64,000 nt of DNA from Halolamina pelagica (GTDB lineage Archaea; Halobacteriota; Halobacteria; Halobacteriales; Haloferacaceae): assembly GCF_001307315.1 (NCBI RefSeq), contig NZ_LGUC01000001.1, positions 1,240,001 to 1,304,000 on the forward strand, in the 5' to 3' direction. Position numbers and translations under genes: made by a program. The notes below the pieces were generated by a model that worked only from the letters and a program-made list of their open reading frames with translations, had not been told where the DNA came from and made no database searches. Below are positions 54,547 to 62,869 of this stretch, in pieces. Positions within the stretch are counted from its first letter, which is position 1, and each line of letters begins with the position of its first letter.

Positions 54547-56046
54547 TTAGTTGATGCCGAGCGGGTCTACCGTCACTACTACGTTCCCTTCTGAATCGAT
54601 CAGAGAGCGTAGCCCGTCGTCGGTTCGCTCGACGGAGAGGTTGTCGCCACCATGCTCTTTCAACACCCCGAACGGAACATAGACAGTTGTTTCACCATCT
54701 TCGTCGGCATGCGGGAGTGATATCGGAACGGTCTCATCGTCGGTAGGACTGGCCGAACCCATCAGGGAGTGACCGACGACGTTCTCGATTTTGTCTTGAT
54801 GTTTCGATTTCAACGATTCGGGGAGGTCTGCTGGGTCTCGAACGATTTGAGATGGTGAGTCAAGTAATATTTCGACGAGCGGGTCTTCTTGGCCGAACGT
54901 TTGGAGGTACTCCGTGAACCACTGCGGACGCATATCTTGCTCCAACTGCTGGCCACACTGTGGGCAAAATCGCATCGCAGTATCGACAGATATGTTACAG
55001 TTAGGACAATTTTCGATGGGGGCGACCTTCATACCCGTCCGTTCTTCAGCCTCAATACCAAGCGTGTCCAAAATCTGGCTATTCACGTCGTCGCCGGTCA
55101 GGTGTTCGTAGCGTTTCAGTTGCCCAGATTCGCGCGCCCAGCCAGCCCTATATTCGATTTCGCGGTCGGACATACCACGCAGGGCCCATATTGTGACGGC
55201 TGCGTGCTTCATGTTGTGCGGATGCAGCTTCGAGGGGTCGATGTCCGTGTTTCGCGCTAACCGCTTCATACGGCGCCTGAACAGTGCAGGGCCGATTGAC
55301 CCGTCGTCGTCCGGATCATCTGGGTCGTAATGCCTGCCGATTTTGTGAAATAGAGGCGCTTCAGGGTCGTCTGGACGTGGGTGCTCGTTTCTCAAGTAGC
55401 TGCGAATGTGCCCGGAACTGATCGTGGCGACGTGTGTTCGTCCGCCACTCCCTTTCTGCCCTAAAGCGTCACCGTTGACGGTGATTTCCCCGACTCGCGC
55501 ACCGTCTTCGAACTCAAAGTCCTTGACACGCAGCGAGCAGAGGGCCGCGACTCTGAGACCGAGGTCAATTAACGTAGAGAACATTGCCCGGTCACGTGCG
55601 CGGTTGCTGGCTTCGTCAATCAGGACTCGCACTTCTTCAGGCGAGAGAATGTCCTCTTCCTCGATTTTGCCCCCAGAGTCGTCTTCTGCGAGGGAGATAT
55701 CGTCCTTGTCTGCGGGCACGTCGTCTTCAACGGCATCGAGGAACGACCGAATGCTTTTCTGATAGTTCCGTTTTGTCCCTGAAGTCCACCCACGTCTATT
55801 CGACAGATCTGTGACGACGCTTGTCCAGTCGAATTTCGTCGCTTCAGCGAGTGGCACGTCGAGTTCCTCTTGGAGCGTGAGGAGGTGACCGAGGTGTGCT
55901 AATGTAGTGCTGTCGGCGTTGCTGTCGCGGAAGTTCGAGAGCCAGTATTGGAGCAGTTGACGGTCTTCCCGGGGGAGGTCTTGAACATCTTCGATGCGGG
56001 ATTCGAGCCTACTTTTATCGTTGTTTGGGTCATTGACCGATGGCAC
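54547..56046 (-). CDS. int: Tyrosine integrase with a zinc ribbon
   Basis: 499 residues. N-terminal SAM-like core-binding domain (to about 115), catalytic domain with Arg165 (LIDLGLRVAALCSLRV), His277 (LHPHNMKHAA), Gly-Trp 302-303 and Tyr313 (KRYEHL). The second catalytic arginine of H-x-x-R is lysine (K280). A zinc ribbon follows (CPNC 347-350, CPQC 361-364), then an unknown tail of about 130 residues. It recombines the tRNA-derived 20-bp att site. The gene starts 45 bases inside the right att repeat, the usual position. Confidence 0.93.
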   Translation of the reverse strand: MPSVNDPNNDKSRLESRIEDVQDLPREDRQLLQYWLSNFRDSNADSTTLAHLGHLLTLQEELDVPLAEATKFDWTSVVTDLSNRRGWTSGTKRNYQKSIRSFLDAVEDDVPADKDDISLAEDDSGGKIEEEDILSPEEVRVLIDEASNRARDRAMFSTLIDLGLRVAALCSLRVKDFEFEDGARVGEITVNGDALGQKGSGGRTHVATISSGHIRSYLRNEHPRPDDPEAPLFHKIGRHYDPDDPDDDGSIGPALFRRRMKRLARNTDIDPSKLHPHNMKHAAVTIWALRGMSDREIEYRAGWARESGQLKRYEHLTGDDVNSQILDTLGIEAEERTGMKVAPIENCPNCNISVDTAMRFCPQCGQQLEQDMRPQWFTEYLQTFGQEDPLVEILLDSPSQIVRDPADLPESLKSKHQDKIENVVGHSLMGSASPTDDETVPISLPHADEDGETTVYVPFGVLKEHGGDNLSVERTDDGLRSLIDSEGNVVVTVDPLGIN

Positions 56047-56090
56047 GCGTGGTCGGGTTTTCTGGTAGAGAGGATTAATACCTTCTCGTA

Positions 56091-56110
56091 TCGAATCCGC
56101 CCGGGACTAT
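56091..56110 (+). repeat. Right attachment repeat
   Basis: Exact copy of the last 19 bases of tRNA-Gln plus one base (37112-37131). The upstream tRNA parts are absent, so this is the duplicated fragment left by integration. Confidence 0.93.
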
Positions 56111-56215
56111 CTTCCCGCGAACGTCGGTGAGTGAGAGATCTCGCTGTGGCGTCGACGCCCCCAAGTAACCCTCACGTCAGCGCGTACTGAAGTTTCTCCA
56201 GGGCGTACAGCCGGT

Positions 56216-57255
56216 ATGGCCGATCCGACGCCCACACCGGGCATCCACCACGTCACCTGCGTCGCCGGCGACCCCCAGCAGAACCTCGATTTCTGGGTCG
56301 AGACGCTGGGGCTCCGCCTCGTCAAGCGCTCCATCAACCAGGACGACCCGAGCACCTACCACTTCTTTTTCGCCGACGCGGAGGGGACGCCGGGGACGAG
56401 CATGACGTTCTTCCCCTGGGAGCATCTCCCCCAGGGAACGGTCGGCTCCGGGCAGGTCTCCCGGGTCGCGTTCCGTGTTCCTGAGGGGAGTCTCGACTAC
56501 TGGGAGGCGCGCTTCGACGAGTACGGCGTCGACTACGACGACCGCGTCGAGCGCTTCGGCGGCGAGGCGCGAAGCGCCTCGGCAGAAGCGAGCGGCGATC
56601 AGCCGCGAGCAGAGACCGTCCTCCCGTTCCGCGACCCCGACGGCCTCCCCTCGAACTGGTCGCGACCGCGATCGGCGACGACGATCCCACGGTGCCGTGG
56701 ACGGCGTTCGTCCCGGAGTCGGCCGCAATCAGGGGGTTTCACTCGGTGACGCTCTGGCTCGCCGATCCCGACCCGACACAGGAACTCCTGGAGACGATGG
56801 GGCTCGACCGCGTGGGCACCGAGCAGACCGAGGACGACACCCCGGGCGACGAACGGACGCGCTTCGCCGCCGACGGACCGGTCGGGGCGTATGTCGACGT
56901 CGTGCCGACGGTTCAGGGCGGCCGGAACGGACACGGGACCGTCCATCACGTCGCGTTCCAGACGCCGACCGATGCCGACCAGGACGCCATGCGCAAAGCC
57001 GTTCGCTCGCGCGGGCTCAACCCCACCTCGCAGGTCGACCGTCACTGGTTCCGGTCGGTTTACTTCCGTGAACACGCCGGCGTGCTGTTCGAACTCGCCA
57101 CCAACGGCCCCGGCTACGACAGCGACGAACCGCTCGCGGAACTGGGCGACAGACTGGTCCTCCCCGGCCGGTTCGGGGAGCGCCGCGAGGAGATCGAGGC
57201 GAACCTCGCGGAGGTAACGATCCCCGGAAGCGGCCGCGCCGACGCCGACGACTGA
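56216..57255 (+). CDS. VOC-family ring-cleaving dioxygenase-like protein, frame broken
   Basis: About 346 residues after restoring one C in the run 56647-56650, which joins FRDPDGLP to LELVATAIGDDDPTVPWTAF. Two glyoxalase/VOC modules: first GIHHVTCVAGDPQQNLDFWV with RLVKRSINQDDPSTYHFFF, second GFHSVTLWLADPDPTQELLE with HGTVHHVAFQTP and ..HAGVLFELATNGPG. It resembles hydroquinone-type ring-cleaving dioxygenases (MhqO-like); the metal is held by His, His, Glu. A 17-residue low-complexity insert sits between the modules. First chromosomal gene after the element. Confidence 0.88.
56561..56611 (+). repeat. In-frame palindromic insertion within the VOC gene
   Basis: 51 bases, a multiple of three, between RFG and ETVLPFRDPDG. 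It contains two hairpins: GAGGCGC-GAA-GCGCCTC (56564-56580) and GCGGC-GATCA-GCCGC (56592-56606). The residues it encodes (GEARSASAEASGDQPRA) look unlike the rest of the protein. Probably a small mobile palindromic element tolerated in a loop. Confidence 0.55.
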
Positions 57256-57444
57256 GACGCTGTTCGCGTTCTCTCCCGCCGTTCGAGATACCGACAGCGA
57301 CGGCGCCGCCCACCGCCCGCCGTGGCGTTTTCTGGAGGTTGTCGCCCACCGACAGCCCTTGTTGAAAGAGAATTTTCTTCAAGATGTTCCTGTGTTCGCT
57401 GTTCCGGTACTATTATCACTGGTAGATGAGAAATCCACTCCACA

Positions 57445-57660
57445 ATGCCGACTCGTACTGCATCGGTGGCGTGGGGCGCCGCGTTCCTCCTGCTCGCGGC
57501 CCTCTCGATTCCGTGGTTCCTCTGGAACGACTCGACAGTCGTCGCCGGCTTCCCGGTGTGGTTGTGGTGGCACATCGGCTGGATGGTGCTGGCGTCGATC
57601 ACTTTCGCCGTGTTCACCCAACGTGGGTGGGGCGTCTGGATGGGGGGGTGGTCGGCGTGA
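57445..57660 (+). CDS. DUF3311 small membrane protein
   Basis: 71 residues with two membrane helices (WGAAFLLLAALSIPWFLW and VWLWWHIGWMVLASITFAVF). DUF3311 proteins sit directly before sodium:solute symporter genes and are taken as their small subunit. Overlaps the symporter start by 4 bases (GTGA). A long upstream AT-rich stretch (GAGAATTTTCTTCAAG; ACTATTATCACTGG) marks the promoter. Confidence 0.88.
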   Translation: MPTRTASVAWGAAFLLLAALSIPWFLWNDSTVVAGFPVWLWWHIGWMVLASITFAVFTQRGWGVWMGGWSA

Positions 57661-59230
57661 CCGCGTCGCTCGCACCCGCGGGGCCGCTTCAGTCGGCGGT
57701 GACGATCCAGCTCGGTATCGTCGTCGCCTACCTCCTGCTCGCGCTGGGGGTGGGACTGGTCGCCTACCGGCTCACGGACCGCACCGCGGAGGACTACTAC
57801 CTCGCCTCGCGGACGCTGGGGACGGTCGTCCTGCTGTTTACGACGTTCGCCACGCTCCTGTCGGCGTTCACGTTCTTCGCGGGGCCGAACATCGCCTACG
57901 GCCTGGGACCGGAGTGGATCTTGGTGATGGGGCTGATGGACGGGATCATCTTCGGTGTGCTCTGGTACGTCGTCGGCTACAAGCAGTGGCTCGTCGGGAA
58001 GGCCCACGGCTACGTGACGCTTGGTGAGATGCTGGGCGATCGGTTCGGCTCGCCGGTGCTGCGAGCCACGGTCGCGCTCGTCTCGCTGTTCTGGCTGTTC
58101 CCGTACGTGATGCTCCAGCAGGTCGGTGCCGGCGGCGCGCTCTCGGCGCTGACGAACGGCGCCGTCCCCTACTGGGCCGGCGCGGGGCTGATCACCGTGT
58201 TCATGATCGTCTACGTCGTGCTCTCGGGGATGCGCGGCGTCGCCTGGACCGACACGCTGCAGGGGCTGTTCATGCTGACGATGGTCTGGGCGGCGTTCGT
58301 CTGGGTGCTCTCGGCGGTCGGCGGCATCGGCGCCGCGACGGACGCGATGGCGTCGGCGAACCCCGAGTTCCTCGCGTTGGGCGACGGCTCGTCCTCGCCG
58401 TCGCTGTTCGGCGGCGGCGCCTACTCGCTGCCGTGGATGCTCTCAAAGGCGATCGGCATCGCCTTCGGCGTCGCGATGTTCCCCCAGGTGAATCAGCGCT
58501 TCTTCGTCGCGAACTCCGAGAAAGTCCTGAAGCGCACGATGGCGCTGTGGCCCGTCGTCGTGCTCCTGCTGTTCGTTCCGGCGTTCATGCTCGGCGCGTG
58601 GGCGGCCGGCCTCGGCGTGGCGATGCCCGAGAGCGGCAACATCCTCCCCGGCCTGCTCGCTGAGTACACGCCGACGTGGTTCGCGGCCCTGGTCGTCGCG
58701 GGCGCGATGGCGGCGATGATGTCCTCCTCGGACTCGATGCTGCTCTCGGGATCGTCGTACTTCACGCGGGACCTGTACCGCCCGTTCGTCAACGCCGACG
58801 CCAGCGAGCGCCGCGAGGACCTGATCGCCCGCGTCGGCGTCGCCGTGTTCGCAACGCTTGCGTTCGTCGCCAGCCTGTTCAACCCGCCGTCGCTGTTCGT
58901 GATCGGCGACACTGCCTTCGGCGGGTTCGCCCAGCTGGCACCCCCGTGATCGTGGCCCTCTACTGGTCCCGGACGACGCTGTCGGGGATGTTCGCGGCGA
59001 TCCTCGGGAGTCAGCTGTTCTACATGGTCACGACGTTCACGCCGGCGGCCGGCGAGACGATGACCGTTCTGGGTGTCGTCGTCCCGGGCGTCGTCGAGAA
59101 CTTCGCCGGTTGGTCGTCGTCGGTGGTCGGGATGGTCGTCGGCCTGGTGTTGGTCGTCGGCGTCTCGGCGGTCACCTCCGCGTCGGTCGCCGAGCAGCCG
59201 TCGGTGCTGGAGGGCCCGACGGACGACTGA
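57657..59230 (+). CDS. Sodium:solute symporter family protein, frame broken
   Basis: About 524 residues after restoring one C in the run 58941-58945, which joins DTAFGGFAQLAPP to VIVALYWSRTTLSGMFAAIL. Roughly 13 membrane helices. Family marks: RTAEDYYLASRTLG, AFTFFAGPNIAYGLGPEW, MRGVAWTDTLQGLFM, MFPQVNQRFFVA, and MAAMMSSSDSMLLSGSSYF (sodium-site serines). Imports an organic solute, possibly pantothenate, proline or an acid; substrate unknown. Pairs with the DUF3311 gene. Confidence 0.92.
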
Positions 59231-59265
59231 CGCCGGCAGCGAACGTTCGCGGGCGATCCGTTTTC

Positions 59266-59646
59266 TCAGTCCCGTCGCCACGCCTCCCGCAGGAACACCA
59301 GCACGCCGCCGAGCATCGCGAGGTTCCCGAAGAAGGCGAGGCGGTCGCCGCTGCCGTCGCCCTCGGCGTTCCAGAAGTCGTGCATCGTCGGCGTCACCAC
59401 TGCGAGAAAGCCGGCGGCGGCGGCGGTCGCGAGCCGCGGTAACCGCCAGAGCGTGATCCCCAGCCCCGCGGCGACCATCGACCCCGACGCCAGCGGCGCG
59501 AGCGTCTCCGGCATCGGGACGCCGGCCGATTCGGCGTACTCGACGGTGTCCTCCATATCCCGGAAGTCCTCGGTCGCCTGAAGCGCGAGGCCAAGCCCGA
59601 GCGCGATACGGCCGAGCGTCGAGAGCGAACGGTCGTCGTCGGTCAT
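59266..59646 (-). CDS. DoxX-like membrane protein
   Basis: 126 residues with four membrane helices. Recognisable: LGRIALGLGLALQATEDFRD, GVPMPETLAPLASGSMVAAG, TPTMHDFWNAEGD, LAFFGNLAMLGGVLVF. The last motif is the typical DoxX HDFW...FFKNLAMLG pattern. Function is unknown, though family members are often linked to thiosulfate or redox metabolism. Confidence 0.85.
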   Translation of the reverse strand: MTDDDRSLSTLGRIALGLGLALQATEDFRDMEDTVEYAESAGVPMPETLAPLASGSMVAAGLGITLWRLPRLATAAAAGFLAVVTPTMHDFWNAEGDGSGDRLAFFGNLAMLGGVLVFLREAWRRD

Positions 59647-59728
59647 GGGCGGTCGTTCTCGGGGACGACCAAAAGCGTGACTGCGCCGTCGACGACACGC
59701 GGCTGCTGTGCCCGACGCGTTCGGGTTC

Positions 59729-60487
59729 TCAGTCGAGTTCGAAGGTGATCCGCTCCTCCTCGCTGCCCTTCGTCTCGCGGCCGGTGACCGTCACCGCGCC
59801 GATCTCCTCGGTGTTCGAAACGTGGGTGCCGGCACAGGCCGTGCGGTCGAACGGCTCGTCGTCGTCGCTCGCGGGGTCGGGGCCGACCTCGACGATCCGG
59901 ATCTCCGTGATCGAGTCCGGCAGCAGCGAGAGCCGGGTCCGCTCGGGGTCCAGCCGTTCTTCGGCGGTCGACCGGTCCAGCACGTACCAGTCGACGGCTC
60001 GGGCCTGCTCGACCAGCTCGTTCATCCGCCGTTCGATGTGGGCGAGTTCGTCGTCGTGGAAGCGCTCGTAGGCGCAGTCGAGCGTCGCCTTGTGCGCCCG
60101 GACCTGGTTCCCGGTCGTCTCGGCGTCGTACTCCTCGAGCAGCAGCGCCGACAGCAGGTGCTGGGCCGTGTGGTAGCGCATGTGGCTGTACCGGCGCTCC
60201 CAGTCGAGGACGCCAGTGACCGTGGATCCAGCGTCTGGGAGCTCGCCCGCTTCCACGCCCTCGCCGGGTTCGAGGTAGTGGTGGATCCCGTCGTGTTTCT
60301 GCACGTCGACGACGGCCCACTCGCGACCGTCGGTGCCGGTGATCGTACCGCGGTCGGCAGGCTGGCCGCCCCCTTCAGGGTAGAAGTGGGTGCGGTCGAG
60401 CACGACGCGGTCGTCGCTGACGGTGCGTTCGACGGTCGCCTCGAACTCTCGGACGGTGGCGTCCTCGAGATAGGGCTGCTCGGTCAT
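59729..60487 (-). CDS. alaX: Alanyl-tRNA editing protein AlaX
   Basis: 252 residues. Zinc-binding HxxxH is H106-x3-H110 (HTAQH), and CxxxH is C218-x3-H222 (CAGTH). N-terminal FYPEGGGQPADRG is the glycine-rich editing motif. The enzyme removes mis-attached Ser (or Gly) from tRNA-Ala. The ATG at 60485-60487 gives MTEQPYLEDATVREFEA, a normal start. Free-standing gene. Confidence 0.93.
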   Translation of the reverse strand: MTEQPYLEDATVREFEATVERTVSDDRVVLDRTHFYPEGGGQPADRGTITGTDGREWAVVDVQKHDGIHHYLEPGEGVEAGELPDAGSTVTGVLDWERRYSHMRYHTAQHLLSALLLEEYDAETTGNQVRAHKATLDCAYERFHDDELAHIERRMNELVEQARAVDWYVLDRSTAEERLDPERTRLSLLPDSITEIRIVEVGPDPASDDDEPFDRTACAGTHVSNTEEIGAVTVTGRETKGSEEERITFELD

Positions 60488-60687
60488 ACCGCTGGGCAGC
60501 ATCCCGACGCACCTAACGGTTCGGTCCCCAGCAAGGTCGCGGGCCGACCCGCCCTGCCCGAACTGGATATCGGCCGACGAAGCGCCGAAATCGCGTGTTT
60601 GCCCGTCCCGCAACGACTAAGAGCGAAACGACCCTCCTTTCCGGTAATGAACTACGTACGCTGTCCGACCACATCCGGAGGGGGATC

Positions 60688-61383
60688 ATGGGCGTCGAAA
60701 TAAGGGACGCACCGGTCACCGCCGAGGAGTTCGCCGCGATGGAGGAGTTCGTCCACGACTACCTGGCCGCGAGCGTCGAGACCGAGGACGACGGCGGCCG
60801 GATGCGCTGGTACCCGTGGCACTCGGCCGACTACCGGTTCAACCACATTCGGAACGTCGTGGAGATCGCGACCCATATCGCGGAGAAGGAAGGAGCGAAC
60901 GTCCACGTGGTTCGCGTCGCGGCCGTGTTCCACGACGTGGCCAAACTCGAGGCGGAACAGGACCGCCACGCCGACGCCGGCGCCCGGGTCGCCCGGGAGT
61001 ACCTCCAGAGTCGGGGCGATTTCCCCGACTCGTTCATCGACGAGGTCTGTGGCGTCGTCGCCGACCACTCCTACCAGGGGCCGCTCTCGGACGTGTCGCT
61101 CGAGACCCAGAGCCTGATCGAGGGCGACGTACTGGACAAGGTCGGCGCCAACGGAACCGTCCTGATGCTGCTGCGAATGGGCTACGAGGCCCGCACCCAC
61201 ATGGACGCCGCGGAGATGGTCGACCGCGTGCTCGAACGCGGGAAGGAACACTGCGAGCGCGTCGAGAGCGACACCGCCGAGTCGATCGGCCACCAGCGGC
61301 TCAAGCGCGTGAAGTGGTTCCGCGAGTGGCTGGAGGAGGAAGTCGCCGGTATCAGCGAGGAGAGTCGGGCGACGGAGTTCTGA
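60688..61383 (+). CDS. HD-domain hydrolase
   Basis: 231 residues. HD metal motif: FNHIRNVVEIATHIAEKEGA, AAVFHDVAKLEAEQDRHADA, VVADHSYQGPL, and EGDVLDKVGANGTVL. This matches the YedJ/YpgQ-like HD phosphohydrolases acting on nucleotides. ATG at 60688. Divergent from alaX. Confidence 0.88.
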   Translation: MGVEIRDAPVTAEEFAAMEEFVHDYLAASVETEDDGGRMRWYPWHSADYRFNHIRNVVEIATHIAEKEGANVHVVRVAAVFHDVAKLEAEQDRHADAGARVAREYLQSRGDFPDSFIDEVCGVVADHSYQGPLSDVSLETQSLIEGDVLDKVGANGTVLMLLRMGYEARTHMDAAEMVDRVLERGKEHCERVESDTAESIGHQRLKRVKWFREWLEEEVAGISEESRATEF

Positions 61384-61411
61384 GCGGCCGAGGCGGGCCC
61401 GGGTGCCGGTT

Positions 61412-62404
61412 TCAGACCGTATCGAGCACCGACAGCACCGTCTCCTCGTTCTCGCGGCCGGGGTCGTACTCGCTCCCGTCGCGGTCCGACTCGCGGTGCT
61501 CCTCGACGGTCCGTGCCATCGCCTCCTCGAGCGGCGTCGACGACCAGCCGAGGGCGGCCAGCTTGTCCGTGTCCAGGAGATGTGGGTAGTCGCGGTAGAG
61601 GATGAACGACTCCGGGTCCAGACCGGCGGCGGCGAGTTCGCGCTTGCCCGCGTGGACGACCTCGATCTCGGTGTCCATCGCGTCGGCCATCAGCTCCAGC
61701 ATCTCGTCGAGGGTGACCGCGGTTCGGTCGCCGACGTTGTAGAACTCCCCCGGCTCACCCTCCTCGGCGACGACCCGGAGCGCGCTCGCCACGTCCTCGA
61801 CGTACGCGCGGTGCCAGACGTTCTGCCCGTCGCCGGGGACGACCACGCGGTCGTAGCTGTCGACGCGGTCGAGCCAGTAGTCCATCCGCTCGGTGTAGTC
61901 GTACGGCCCGTAGACGATGCACGGCCGGACCGACATCGCGTTCACGCCGTTTTCGGCCGCTTCCACGACCTTCCGGTCGCCCTCTGCCTTGCGGTTGCCG
62001 TACGTCTCGCCGGACTCGTCGACGGCCTGTTCCTCGGTACACGGCCGCATCGGCGTCTCGTCCTCGCGTTTCGGGATCTCCTCGACCCCGTAGGCGTCGC
62101 CGGAGGAGATGTACACGTACCCGTCCACGTCCGCGAACACGTCGGTCGCGATCGCCACGTCCGCGGGGTAGTACGCCACGCAGTCGATGACGATATCGGG
62201 TTCGACCGACAGTTTGGCGGCCTTCAGGTCGGTCTCGTCCCGGCGGTCGCCCTCGACGTGGTCGACGTTCTCGCGGTCGGCGAACGGGTTGTCGTGGTTG
62301 CCGCGGTTGAAGATGGTGACGTGGTAGTCGTGATCGAGCAGTTCCTCCACGGTGTGGCGGCCCACGAACCGGGTGCCGCCGACGACGAGCGCGCTGTCGG
62401 ACAT
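61412..62404 (-). CDS. NAD-dependent epimerase/dehydratase (extended SDR)
   Basis: 330 residues. Rossmann motif VVGGTRFVGRHTVEELL; catalytic Ser in YVYISSGDAYG and Tyr/Lys in GETYGNRKAEGDR (YxxxK). Later VRPCIVYGPYDYTERMDYW and NVWHRAYVEDVASAL. It acts on nucleotide sugars or related substrates, or as a chloroplast-CSP41-like paralogue; substrate unknown. ATG at 62404 gives MSDSALVVGGTRFVG. Confidence 0.9.
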   Translation of the reverse strand: MSDSALVVGGTRFVGRHTVEELLDHDYHVTIFNRGNHDNPFADRENVDHVEGDRRDETDLKAAKLSVEPDIVIDCVAYYPADVAIATDVFADVDGYVYISSGDAYGVEEIPKREDETPMRPCTEEQAVDESGETYGNRKAEGDRKVVEAAENGVNAMSVRPCIVYGPYDYTERMDYWLDRVDSYDRVVVPGDGQNVWHRAYVEDVASALRVVAEEGEPGEFYNVGDRTAVTLDEMLELMADAMDTEIEVVHAGKRELAAAGLDPESFILYRDYPHLLDTDKLAALGWSSTPLEEAMARTVEEHRESDRDGSEYDPGRENEETVLSVLDTV

Positions 62405-62552
62405 GGCCGACCGTTCGTGGCCGAAGGGGAAAGCGTCCCGGAAGCCGGCCATCCGTTCGTGGGTCCGTTCGGGAGGGCCGACACTGACTGCTGTCGTGGT
62501 GAATATACGGGGACCGCTGTTTTCTTGGTACGTGCCACCAAACGACAGTGTG

Positions 62553-62855
62553 ATGGCCACCTACACGCTCGTCGTCCGCGAGACGAGTAGTCACGACGGC
62601 GTCGACGCCGACATCCTCGACGAGGACGGGTTTATCGAGACGACTACCCAGTTCAGATACGGTGACTACGGCGTGGCCACCGACCGGGAGGACGGGCGGC
62701 CGGACCGGATCGAGGAGGAGTTCACCGCCGACGCGAGCCGGATCGACATCCAACTCGAACGGAACGACGAGGCGTTCGCGTTCCGCGCCATCGTCGACGA
62801 CGAGGAGGCTGCTCGGGTCGAGGTCGCCGACGACGACTGGGGACTCGAGGCCTGA
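62553..62855 (+). CDS. Small haloarchaeal protein of unknown function
   Basis: 100 residues, beta-rich and acidic: MATYTLVVRETSSHDGVDAD, QFRYGDYGVATDREDGR, RIDIQLERNDEAFAFRAIVD. No motif recognised. It lies between two minus-strand genes, with a TTTTCTTGG stretch about 35 bases upstream. Function unknown. Confidence 0.6.
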   Translation: MATYTLVVRETSSHDGVDADILDEDGFIETTTQFRYGDYGVATDREDGRPDRIEEEFTADASRIDIQLERNDEAFAFRAIVDDEEAARVEVADDDWGLEA

Positions 62856-62869
62856 TCAGTCGGGGCCGG

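Larger units (their letters stand above)
37112..56110. mobile_element. Integrated genetic element (about 19 kb) in tRNA-Gln
   Basis: Bounded by the perfect 20-bp repeat TCGAATCCGCCCGGGACTAT at 37112-37131 (tRNA 3' end) and 56091-56110. A tyrosine integrase begins 45 bases inside the right repeat. The element holds a primase/helicase gene with upstream repeats, a serine recombinase, a probable restriction-modification pair, a kinase/receiver cassette and many small zinc-ribbon genes. Its central part (38.9-44.9 kb) is visibly AT-richer than the flanks. No structural virus genes are seen, so it looks like an integrative plasmid-type element. Confidence 0.9.

Noticed and set aside
37112..56110. 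Provirus interpretation of the integrated element
   Set aside because: No capsid, portal, terminase, spike or packaging ATPase is recognisable; the primase/helicase and integrase alone fit a plasmid-type element.
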